Assembly (NCBI GenBank): GCA_905250885.1
Contig: CAJNOQ010000466.1
Coordinates: forward strand, 1 to 49,862
DNA length: 49,862 nt
Source of the DNA: Didymodactylos carnosus
Taxonomy: Eukaryota > Rotifera > Eurotatoria > Philodinida > Philodinidae
Direction: 5' to 3'
In this document: piece by piece, positions 25,660 through 39,855 of the stretch
Numbering within the stretch: position 1 is the stretch's first letter
How the letters are laid out: each line of letters opens with the position of its first letter
Program-made: the position numbers and the translations under genes
Notes under the pieces: generated by a model
What the model saw: only the letters and a program-made list of their open reading frames with translations
What the model was told of the DNA's origin: nothing
The model's database searches: none

Positions 25660-27035
25660 AATTCAACGGTGTTAAATAAAAACAACAGCAATATGATATT
25701 GTTTGATGAATTTAGCCAAGACAACAATAACAAGAAAAAAAGCGTGTGTGATGAACTATGTGCTTTCTTCAGACGAGTAAAAAACACATCTTAACTATTC
25801 ATTATTTATTATTATTAACAAGAAAAAGAGCATAGAACGTTCTTTTTTCCTCTATGTTCATTCACTAAAAAATTTAGGAAAAAGAAAAGCGTTTTTTATA
25901 GTTGTTTATTTGCTTTTTTTTGTGTTTTGCTCTTCATCATCATCCCACCATATCACACGCACACTCCGACAGTTATTGACTTCTTCCTTTTTTTTACTTT
26001 AGTTTGATTTTTTGACATGTACAAAAAAACCTTATAAGAGTGTGTTACTATTGTGTGTGTGAGTGTGTGTTACGCTTTGCTGTTTTTTAAACAGCAAACT
26101 GGAATGAAAGAAAAATAGGAGAGAAAATTTACTACATTTGATATCGTGTATATAAAATGTCCTGCTTCTTTTTGTAAAAAAAGTCATGTATATACATCGA
26201 AAAAATCATCCATTGCTAATAATTAATTATCACACAGACTCAGGTTATTGTTCTTTGGGTAAAAAATTTGTTTCATGTTTCTCTTTCTAAAAGAAATATA
26301 TCTGTGACTTTTTTGTGGAAATTTCTTTTTCATCCGCGTACAGACAGACAGAATTTTTTCACAACACGAAGAAAATATCTGATTTTTACATGGTTACTTT
26401 TCTAAGTTAATGTTCATCAGATAAACACTTATCTGATGCAAAATATGTGCTTAAGTGTTTTGATGAGGGTTTACTATATCATATCTACAGACTGGATAGG
26501 AGATAGCCGAAAGAAACGAAAAACAAAGTCTAGAGAAACTGAAGAAATTGAATAAGATAAGTCCTAAGAAGTGTATTTATAAACTAAAGTGCCTTTTAAG
26601 AATATGATTAAAAAAAAGTCACTTAAGATGCTTATAGTGCTAAAGACAATTCAAAACTTAATGTTCAAGTTTCTCATTAATAATGTGATTTAAAACGCCA
26701 TACGTTCTTAAGTCTGCTCCGAGAGCTACTTATTGTTTGAATTATCCCAGTGATCCTATCTCTAAAGGATAGGTATTCTTTTCAAGATTATTTCTGATAT
26801 TCCGAAATGACTACAAACTACCATTATCTTATAGTGCTAACAATCAAGTGATCAATATAAATTTTCCCAAAGATGGTTCAGGAGACGCCTCTTTTTTTTG
26901 TATAATGATATTGTTTTTTCATTTTGCTTTTTTCAACTGTTGATTCTCTCTCATTAGAACAATCCATTTTACATCCAGTTTTACTGCTGTTTTCACTATA
27001 TTTTTCAGATTTTATTTTTTTACTACTTGTGCAAG
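25660..27035. other. Intergenic, 3' flank of ZFAND and 5' flank of MCM5
   Basis: AT-rich sequence with a short TG-rich tract near 26050-26072. No open frame resembles a gene. A pyrimidine-rich acceptor-like TTTTTCAG at about 27001-27008, 28 bp before the MCM5 ATG, suggests that the MCM5 5' UTR is spliced. Confidence 0.5.
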
Positions 27036-31344
<4,309 letters not shown>

Positions 31345-31564
31345 TAACTCAGATATAACATAAAATTCTATTTGTCAGATATTTCTTTATGCATGAGAAA
31401 TTCTCATTTGTGAACTCTAAACGCTCAGATATGCTTTTGTCTCTGTCAGATATTTTTGTACTTTTTCAATTTATTTTCATAAATTTGATATTTTTGTCTA
31501 TTCTTGTATTATTTTTTTGTACTTGAAAAAGAAACTATATATAAAATTAGTTAATGTAAATGTT

Positions 31565-31570
31565 AATAAA
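31565..31570 (+). terminator. Possible MCM5 polyadenylation signal
   Basis: AATAAA lies 220 bp after the MCM5 stop and before the next candidate gene. Assigned by sequence and position only. Confidence 0.45.
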
Positions 31571-31843
31571 AACGTTACACGTAGAAATCGAAAAAAATAG
31601 TTATCATAGATTCTCAATATAGGTTCCGGCAAAATCTCTGACGTTTTTCCAGAAGCAACTTTCTGCCAAAAATTTCGAAAACGTTTTTTTGCCAACCACT
31701 TTCTGCGAAGCAAAATTTTTAGCATCTCCCATCTCTAGGAGCAATCGAAATCCCCTGATACTTCCATTGGAAGCAAATCTAAAGAAAAGATTTGGCAAAT
31801 TAAAATAGGCCCCTTATCAAGTAAAGTCAATCTACGATCGAAG

Positions 31844-32246
31844 ATGACAGTCGAAGATCAATCTCAAATTGGTAGTGGGTAAGTGTTTTTGTCTTCAATA
31901 TACTACTTTTCCACTTGAAACTATATTTCGTTCTTTCTTATAGTGCAGGTAATGCTCTTGCCGGTAAGTTGACAACGGATTATACAAGTTTTATGTGCAT
32001 TATTAGCGTTTCCTTACTGCTCTTTCTAAGCGCTGTGAGTATCTATGTATAAAACACATAGGAAGGAATGAAGATGTTTGTCGATTGTTTATTTATTATA
32101 ATGCCCGGATGCTTGAAAATGATTCGAGCGATGCCACTATTGATTTTGGATGCTCTATGACAAATGCAACTGAAGTGTTGGAAGAATGTTGCGCTTGTCT
32201 TGAATCAGTATGGCAATACAAGTACGTAATATACCATGTCAACTAG
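31844..32246 (+). CDS. Candidate small spliced gene, function unknown
   Basis: Three exons, 31844-31878, 31944-31963 (20-nt microexon) and 32062-32246, join in frame through GTAAGT donors and AG acceptors to a 79-residue product. The N-terminus is MTVEDQSQIGSG, rich in Gly/Ala across the junctions. The last exon codes for an apparently helical, acidic segment (NEDVCRLFIYYNARMLEND ... NATEVLEECCACLESVW). I do not recognise the family. The clean splice signals and non-random composition support a gene; absence of a known domain and small size argue for caution. The last codons overlap a hairpin, and a GTACGT donor at 32222 could instead end this exon. It lies tail-to-tail with AIMP1. Confidence 0.45.
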
Positions 32247-32273
32247 CAATACGAGTTGACATGGTATTTTACG
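32225..32273. repeat. Near-perfect hairpin between converging genes
   Basis: ATACCATGTCAACT (32231-32244) and its exact reverse complement (32254-32267) are separated by 9 nt. After one mismatch the stem continues for 5 more pairs (32225-32229 with 32269-32273), giving 20 positions with one mismatch. The stop codon of the small candidate gene straddles the stem and loop. Confidence 0.8.
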
Positions 32274-32426
32274 GAATGAGTGAACAAATAGAGTTGAACA
32301 TATTCATCGATTTATCATACCGAGTGAATCTTTATTAAAAAACAAAGAAACTTAACAGCAACAATAAAAATAACAAAGAAACTTTAGCAGACAACTTTTT
32401 TATATTGCTACACAGTACTGTTGATT

Positions 32427-34144
32427 CTATTTAATTGATACTCCAGCGAGTGTTTTAGATTTAATTCTACCTTTTCCATTTTCCATTTGCCACAACGCAT
32501 TTTTAAACGTTGCTTCTAAATTTGTATTAGTCTTCATATCTGGTAATATTTGATCACATAATTCTTTTTTTATTTGTTGATCAGGCGTAGAACAGTTGTA
32601 ACCTTCACAAATAACACGATCACCGGGTGAGGCAGTTGATGGCGGCTCCAATAATTCCACTTTTTCAGTTGTTGAAGCACACATAATCATGGCTTCAGAA
32701 AAAATCCCACGCATTTTTGCTGGTTTCAGATTGCATAAAACGATAACTAATTTTTGATCGAGATCTGCCAAAGACATATAATTAACTAAACCACTACAGA
32801 CCTACATATAGAAACGAAAACTCATACAATGGGTAAGTTAAAAATAACTTTTTTAGCCATCAAAAGTAAGGATGTAATGACTAAAGTTTTAGATGTTTTT
32901 CGAGCAGCTAAACTCTGCTTGCTCTTTGTTTTTACATAAGATAAACGCGCTTAGATATCCGGGAAGCCTCAAACTTAGTGAAAAGTGATCATATCCTGAC
33001 TGTAGAAGCCTAAAAAGATAATTCATATTAAAAAGTTAGATTTTAAACATGATAAACTTAACTTTGAAAAATTTCAGTTAATCACAAAATGTAGTCTAGA
33101 CTTTCCTCCATCCAGCTGTGTGAAAATAACTTTTTAGCACTTTTCTTTATCGACAAAAAATTGTTTGTATAGATTTTCTAGTCGTTGTGGCCACAAAACA
33201 TCTATTGTGTATCAATGGTTAACATCAAAGAATTGAAAGTCTTACCGTCCTTGGTTTTTCTTCTCCTATATCAATGGATTCAACGTACAGTGAATCTGCG
33301 TCAGGATGTTTTTGAACAGAAAGTATTTTTCCAACTCTTAAATCAAAACGAGTGATGTCAATAGCTGTATTAACAGGTACTTTTGCCTTTTCTAAAATTC
33401 GAAAAACGTTCATTATTATAAATACTACGAAATTATATCAAAAATCTTTTTATTTTTCGTTTACAGATTTTCAGTCTTTCTCTTGAGTAAAATAGTAGTA
33501 CAACTTCACGGCAATTCCTAACTTTGAAGTTCATTAAGTACTATTCTTTAAAGGCAAAATAATAACAAATACATAAAGGATTACCTTGATCTTTCTTCAT
33601 TTCATCTTTTGCTTTTTTCTTCGATTTCTTTCCAGTATCGGACAGATTTTGATTCGTAGCTGCAGTTGAAGTTTCTTGTGGAGTTTCATTTTTGGTTTCC
33701 AATGAGGTCACAGTTTCTGTAGATGCTACTACTGCTCCTGCAATATCAAATTTTTCTTCTCCATGTTGATATGCTTCAATCAAATTTATTTTTGGTCTTT
33801 TCTGAATAAAATCGTAGCATTGGATGACTAAAGAAGTAAAATTAAAACCAAATCACTTCTCTTGCATTAATAACACATACTGCCTTGTTGTTCTTCAAGC
33901 GATACTGTTTCGTGAAGAAGTTTTTGTACTTGAGTTTTTAATCGGTTATTTTCTTCCTGTAATATATCGATATAAGAGTTTGGTTTAAGTGTTTCTTCTG
34001 AAGGAGAAATAAAATTCGAAATCAAATGTAATTTTACAAAGCAAAGATCTAAAGATACTTACTCTTACTGATATTATCGATTAAATATTTCAATTTCTTA
34101 ATTCGACTGTCGGCTAATGCTGCTTTTTGTTCAATAATATCCAT
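32427..34144 (-). CDS. AIMP1: AIMP1 (p43/EMAPII), multisynthetase complex factor
   Basis: AIMP1 is a tRNA-binding scaffold of the cytosolic aminoacyl-tRNA synthetase complex, and its released C-terminus is the EMAPII cytokine in vertebrates. Exons 34144-34063, 33997-33881, 33827-33585, 33391-33246 and 32801-32427 give 320 residues (vertebrate 312). The N-terminal part is helical, with a heptad-like stretch [18 protein letters not shown] Lys-rich linker [15 protein letters not shown] follows at about residue 131. The EMAPII OB-fold domain runs from about 159 to the end: [46 protein letters not shown]. The chosen start, ATG at 34144, begins [16 protein letters not shown], like other AIMP1 proteins. 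The same frame stays open upstream to an ATG at 34381, which would add 79 residues with a hydrophobic segment; I consider that less likely. Confidence 0.93.
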
Positions 34145-34401
34145 GATAGAAAGAACTTGCCCGTATTGTGCTTTTCTATACTGAGTTATAAAAAATAGAT
34201 TTAATTTTGACAATGGAGATATCAATCTGAAGTAAGACATCTGCATACTTAAACAAAAACAAACACAAACTAGTATACAATCCAGTTCAACTTTTTTCAA
34301 GACTACTTGTCGCTCACGGAGAAAGAAACAAAATCCGAATAAAACCATCATTGCTACAGCAAACGCAGACATTTTGGTCAAAATGATTACGGCGGATGCA
34401 C

Positions 34402-34928
34402 TAGATCTCAGGATTTGACCTCAAAAGTCGCTTATTTGCGATATTCCAAATTGCCAGACTCTTCTGAGCTTTTTACTTCAGACTTAACCAGTTTCCTTTA
34501 ATTGTCCTATCTGAAACTAGTGCTACTATCAATAAAACTAAATAAAAATATGACAGACTTGGTAAAGCTTTGCTAAAAATCTAGAAAAATGGCAAATTTT
34601 TTAACTGGTGAATTTTAATCATGTTTTTTCAAGCCAGACACCGTTTTATTTAGTTAAGACTAATTTAGTTTATTCACGAAAGTGAGAGTCATCAAAAGTC
34701 CCAGACCTTTAATATCAATAACTCGAGCCAAACTACAAAAATGAAATAGAGAAAAAGAAATAACAGGAATAAACAGAAGAAGAAAAAAAAGACACAAGTT
34801 TTATCGATCCTAGCACCAGCACTAGTTTCAGATAGGTCAAGGAAACTGGTTAAGTCTGAAGTAAATGTTCAGTAGAATCTGGGAATTTTGAACATCGAAA
34901 ATAAGCGACTTTTGAGGTCTACCTAGTA
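34402..34928. mobile_element. Long inverted-repeat MITE upstream of AIMP1
   Basis: The left arm (about 34418-34546) and right arm (about 34795-34920) are diverged reverse complements. Shared blocks are GACCTCAAAAGTCGCTTATTT, ACTTCAGACTTAACCAGTTT (in part) and CCTATCTGAAACTAGTGCT. The loop of about 250 bp contains a LINE 3' tail in minus orientation (about 34657-34790). The arms begin about 270 bp upstream of the chosen AIMP1 start, so the element is likely in its promoter or 5' UTR. Confidence 0.75.
34657..34790 (-). mobile_element. LINE 3' tail nested in the MITE loop
   Basis: Read on the minus strand this segment ends ACTTTCGTGAATAAA and carries GACTTTTGATGACTCTCAC just before it. It matches the 3' UTR of the LINE remnant at 13700-13850, in the same order, with substitutions and small indels. 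It is a short 5'-truncated copy without coding sequence, apparently inserted within the MITE. Confidence 0.6.
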
Positions 34929-35484
34929 GATCCCTAAAAAATGAGAGACACCCAAGCTTATTGAGCCTGCTGCCTTCACCGTTTATGATTTCGAGCACTT
35001 TTCATTTTTGAAAAATGGATTTGGATTTAAGCAAAGATTAAATGAGATTTTGTTTCTTGTTTTCCTTTTTTATGATTTATACCCTAATCAACAATTCCGT
35101 CACGGGTTGCTGCAGGATCTTTTTCCTTGACAGTTTTTTAGGTTTTCACAGAGTTTTCAATTAACGTTTTGGCATTTTATGATTCTGGTCAAGTGAATAT
35201 TGAGAGTATTATAAGCCGATCTTTTGATAATCAATCACTTATGCGACAAAAACTCTAAGAATTTTATGAAAATCAGTGATTCTTATATACTATGTGCCGC
35301 GATAAAACAAAGCGGTGAATTTCTTCCGGACTTTCAATTAAACCCTGTTTAAACTGGCATTTCACGGAACTTCTCAGTAGAGTCTCAGCTATGGTGAAAA
35401 AACCTCATATATATTTTCAAAAGCAGCGCTATGCATGATGTCGAATAGTAAATTAATATCTTGGTAATTCTAACAGACCATGAA

Positions 35485-35634
35485 GTCGTATCACAAAAAA
35501 ACTTAAGTCTGACTTAAGTCAAATTTGGACTTAAGTCAGATTTAAGTTTTCGTTATGTGCACTTACGTGCTAATTTTATACACTTAAGTCTGACCTAAGT
35601 CTACACTTTGACTTAAGTTTTTTCGTGATACGAC
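35485..35634. mobile_element. 150-bp foldback element with repeated ACTTAAGTC
   Basis: The terminal inverted repeats are GTCGTATCACAAAAAAACTT at the left and GTCGTATCACGAAAAAACTT at the right (reverse-complemented). The whole element folds back on itself through several ACTTAAGTC-like near-palindromes. Flanks ACCATGAA and CCCATAAA agree at six of eight positions, a possible decayed 8-bp target duplication. It does not encode a protein. Confidence 0.7.
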
Positions 35635-35744
35635 CCCATAAAAGGAAAATATGAAACCAGATTCTATTTAATCCTTGCGTTGAACAAGAATAATTGGATG
35701 TAATGGATCCAATTACAGGACTTTCATCAATGTATTTATTTCCT

Positions 35745-35963
35745 TCAAAAATTAAATGAAAAAGTGAACGAAATAAGCACATTATTTCTATCTGTGCTCA
35801 TACCATACTTGTTGTTTTTCTCATCATCATATTGATGTGTAAAAAACAAACAAATCTTGATTACTCGATGGTCACTCGAACAATTAAAAGCCAGAACGAT
35901 AGATGGAACTAAAACCGCTATGTATATGATAGTTATTATTGCAACCGCTAATATTACTGTGTG
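35745..35963 (-). other. Unassigned open frame with one hydrophobic segment
   Basis: About 72 codons stay open from an acceptor-like TTACTTCAG. They include VILAVAIITIIYIAVLVPSI, a strong membrane-helix candidate, followed by a polar segment. There is no start codon near the hydrophobic part, and I found no convincing partner exons. It could be one exon of a small membrane protein, a decayed gene or chance. Confidence 0.25.
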
Positions 35964-36578
35964 CTGAAGTAAATTTGGATAAAAACAAATTCACTCATTT
36001 TTCCCCAGATAAAATGTTTTTTTGAAATATGAATCTGGCACTCTCTAAAAAGCCAGAAAAAATTGTTATCCATTTCTATACACATTGTCAGCATACTTGC
36101 CAAAAAAATTATTTTACTCTCACGGTGCACTGAAAGTCGAGATACGCTTCTGACTTGGACCGCTCAGTGAAAGGAAAATTTGATCGCCAGCGTCAAGCTA
36201 AAATAGGTGCGCTGGTTTTAAAATCGCCGCCATGGCTGATATTTCTAAATTCATATGACAAACGGACAGTTGATTTTTTAACGTCCTTATTCCTTTTAGT
36301 CACGGAAATAAATAATAATACAACTTTCTAGATATCCCAGTTGTTAACTCTCCTTTATTCTTATAGAAAGTTAAGCGCTTCCACATATCAGTTTTTGCCT
36401 GATGAATGTTGCGTTTTCGATTTATTTGGTTAGTGATTTTGTGTTGGTGTTCTAATACATTTGTCTTGTTTTGTTAAAGTATTTAAATACGTCGGTTTTT
36501 CTCGTAATCTGTTGAATCAAGTATATATTTGATAATTAAACATGTACATCACTAATTACTTTTCTGAGCTTAGGCTCA

Positions 36579-39308
36579 TTAATTTATAATTCCAAAATTA
36601 TTGCGTCTTTTTATGCGCTCGACAAGCAAATGTTTGTAAGCCGTCCAATCAACTTCTCTTTGTAACTTTTTTTGCAAATCTTCGTCAGACACATATGGAC
36701 GCACCTTTGAGAGATGTGAAAACAAATGTAAGCGATTCAGCATAACAAAAAGTAAAGGATAATTTCATTTAATTCCGCTCACGCTATAGAAGAGTATGAG
36801 CCACTGAAGCTCTGTGTGAATTTTGTAGCCTGGTCTAAAGTAGCAACTCTACGTAGCTACTTCTTAAAAAAATCATATAAGACTTGATTTCCCAGAAACT
36901 ACGAGTTTTTAGGATCTCTAACGAGGGAAGGTTTCCAGGTGATAAATGGCTTTTTGATCGAAATCTAGTGAGTTATAGGTTATCGACCATACTGATTCCG
37001 AATATAAACATGGGAGCTGCCCTTAGCCCTTTGAAGGTCCGATTTTTATGGAAAACCAGTTTTTCAGAAACTCTAAATAATAACCAAAATCTTCCTTAAT
37101 AAGACGTGATTGTAGCCCGCATATTTCTGATTAAAATGAGACATCTCCCAGCTCTACATGACCTTTCTTTGCACAGTTATAGAATTTACAAGAAAAGCCG
37201 TAAATGTTCATTGTCACCTCGAAGCTACAGAAATAAGAGGAAGAAAATGAATTTAGAGTTTTTCTTGTAAATTCTATAACTTTGCAAAGAAGAGTCGTGT
37301 AGAGCTGGGAGATGTCTCATTTTAATCAGAAATATGCGGGCTACAATCACGTCTTATTAACGAAGATTTTAGTTATTATTTAGAGTTTCTGAAAAACTGG
37401 TTTTTCATAAAACCGGGGAGGAAGCTGTTAATTTCTCACTTGGTACCATAAAAACTACTGGATGAGATTCTGGCGGCTGATACATTATGTGATACTGGGA
37501 GAAGCTGTATGAGACTACCCTAAAATTATGAATAAACTAAACAGCATACCTCTCTTCTCAAGCGATCGAACAAACTTTCGTCCATATATTTGATAAAAAA
37601 ACTTCTTTTAATTCGAATACACTCTGCACCATCAGAAATAAGCATTACGCTGGTTGCACCACCGATTTGACCAAACACAACACTGACCAAACCCTTATAG
37701 AAAATAAAATATTATAATTAATAAATATCGTATGCTCTATTATACTAACAAAAACACTTTTCTCTCGGATCTGTTCCATTTCTATATAAAATTTGCCTTG
37801 CTTTTGAGGACTTATGATCTAAAAACGATACAATCACATAAAACATGATTTTTAAATATTCAAAAAATTACTCTTACTTCTCGATTGAATGTTTCTATTG
37901 CATCCATACCATAATGAGATTGACGTGGTTTATCTTTAACATACGTAAATGTTAGAGAAAACATAATCAAAAGTGTGATATACAAACCAAAATGATCATA
38001 AATAACACGTGCTTTTTTCTTTGTTCGTAATTTTGGTCTCACTTGATTTAATGATTTAATAACACGACATACTCCCGTTCGAATAACGTAGATCCATTCA
38101 TCTTCATTGCTATCTTTTGACATTAGAGTTCCCATTCTTATTAGAATAAAAATTAAGTAGATTTTAATTAAACAGACAGTATTAGACTTACCGATAATAA
38201 ACAACATGACATACAAACGGATTGTTGTGTGGAAGTTTCTCTATCGGAAAACCATAAAACTAAAATTTTTGATGTTGTAATAGAAAGATGACAGATTCAA
38301 TCAATCAACGTACTTCTGGTATAGTTCTTAAAAATGTAATAAAATCTGGTTCTACTTCTTTGTCATTATTCATAAATATTTTAATAAAATCTTCTTGTTC
38401 AATAGCTAACATACTAACATCGGTTTGACATACAACAGTTGCTGTTCGGCGTTTCGAATTCATCAAAGCAATTTCCTATTAATCACAAACAAAAAAATTT
38501 GTTTTTGTCATCATTTATTCGACTAAATACTTACACCAAAACTACTGCCTTTTTTCAATACTGCCACAAGTCTTGAACTGACTTCACCTGTTACGGGATT
38601 TTGTCGAACTTTATAAACATCTGTTATTCCATCAACAATCAAATAAAATTTTTCGGCTCGATGACCTTCGCGAATAATTACTCTGCCAGCATCAAATTCT
38701 TCTAATCTGGCCACACGAGCAATAGAATATTGTCTGGCCAATGGAAACTCTAATTTTATAAAATTTTCTTTTAAACATAGCCTATCTCATTTTCGTCATG
38801 AATACCTGTGAATGATGACACAGTCTGACCCAATGATAGTACAACCATTCTAACATCTTCGTCTGTTCGCAGAGAAGCATAAGATTTGAGTATCTTACGT
38901 ACATTTCTTCCAATAGTTTCCTGAAAAATCAAATAATAAAATGATCTTTGATATATGATGTACTTAATTAGACGTGTTTTACTTCAACTGGTCGTCGGTA
39001 TTGACTGAGATCAAACAAAATTTCTTTGTTCATAAACAGTTGTTCTTTAACTTGCCGTGACTCAATTGCATTCTTTTTTACCATAAGACATAAACGAATT
39101 GCATAGCGAATACTTTTAAAGAAACGACGCAACTTTTGATACGACTATAGTAGATGAACACATTTTACCCGACACATCATAATATGTTCATCTAATGTTT
39201 ACTTACAAATTCTTTCCCAATATTGTTTGTTTTAGAGCGAAAATACGAACCTTTAACAGGTGTACTACGTAAAGAGGGTGTATTTTCACGAGTTGTGTTA
39301 CGAGACAT
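36579..39308 (-). CDS. CNBD2: Cyclic nucleotide-binding domain protein, CNBD2-like
   Basis: Ten exons join in frame to 473 residues: 39308-39207, 39144-38983, 38920-38806, 38749-38535, 38475-38314, 38259-38192, 38136-37878, 37818-37750, 37693-37550 and 36704-36579. A basic N-terminal helical region (LRRFFKSIRYAIRLCLM) precedes a CNB domain at about residues 115-235. The domain contains FDAGRVIIREGHRAEKFYLI and the phosphate-binding cassette FGEIALMNSKRRTATVV, with the Arg expected to contact the cyclic nucleotide phosphate. A second, less conserved half (RGxC...KKARVIYDHFG; SVFGLVSVVFG) and a C-terminal helix follow. There are no kinase or channel segments. CNBD2 is known from sperm and ciliated tissue in mammals; the role here is inferred. 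The last intron (37549-36705) holds a large inverted repeat. The orthology call is by layout, so CNBD2-like is safer than CNBD2. Confidence 0.75.
37043..37412. mobile_element. Foldback element in the last CNBD2-like intron
   Basis: The left arm (about 37043-37197) and right arm (about 37256-37412) are reverse complements over about 155 bp with only scattered mismatches. Shared blocks include AACCAGTTTTTCAGAAACTC, AAGACGTGATTGTAGCCCGC and GACATCTCCCAGCTCTACA. The spacer is about 58 bp. No target duplication was resolved and no protein is encoded. Confidence 0.85.
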
Positions 39309-39855
39309 GATAAATTTATAAAGTTGTAAGAAGAAAGAACCAACTAATAATGATTCGGAAATTTTAGCTTATTAGAAAAATTGCTCTTCTTTAGCACAGA
39401 CGGTGTGAACCAGTTGTTTTTTTTCAAATAATATTAGAAGTTTCTTCGTTTTCTTCCTTTCGAAAAGGTAGAAAATTATACTTCTTTGATAATGAAACAA
39501 AATGAAGCTCTATAATGTTTAATTTTAGTAATGACAAGTGGCACGAAGAAAATACGTTTTTATAGGTTTCTTACACATAAACAGAAATTGAAGAAGAAAT
39601 CATATCAGTTTCATTTTTAATATTCAGTATATCGTATATATTGTGTCACATCACAAGATTTATAAAAAAAAAACTGAAATTTATTTATCGAAGAATGTGA
39701 GAACAATAAAGATGTCGGAAATGGTAAGATTATAGAGAGTCACGAGCACAACACGATACACAATTAGTCAAATGTTTTCACCTTTTTTTGCATGTGAATA
39801 AACTCTTTCTCTCATGCAATCCAGATATGTTCAAAAACCATACAGAAAACACTAA

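Noticed and set aside
31604..31798. 64-codon minus-strand open frame after MCM5
   Set aside because: No family resemblance; it overlaps the MCM5 3' flank and shows no splice sites consistent with a gene.
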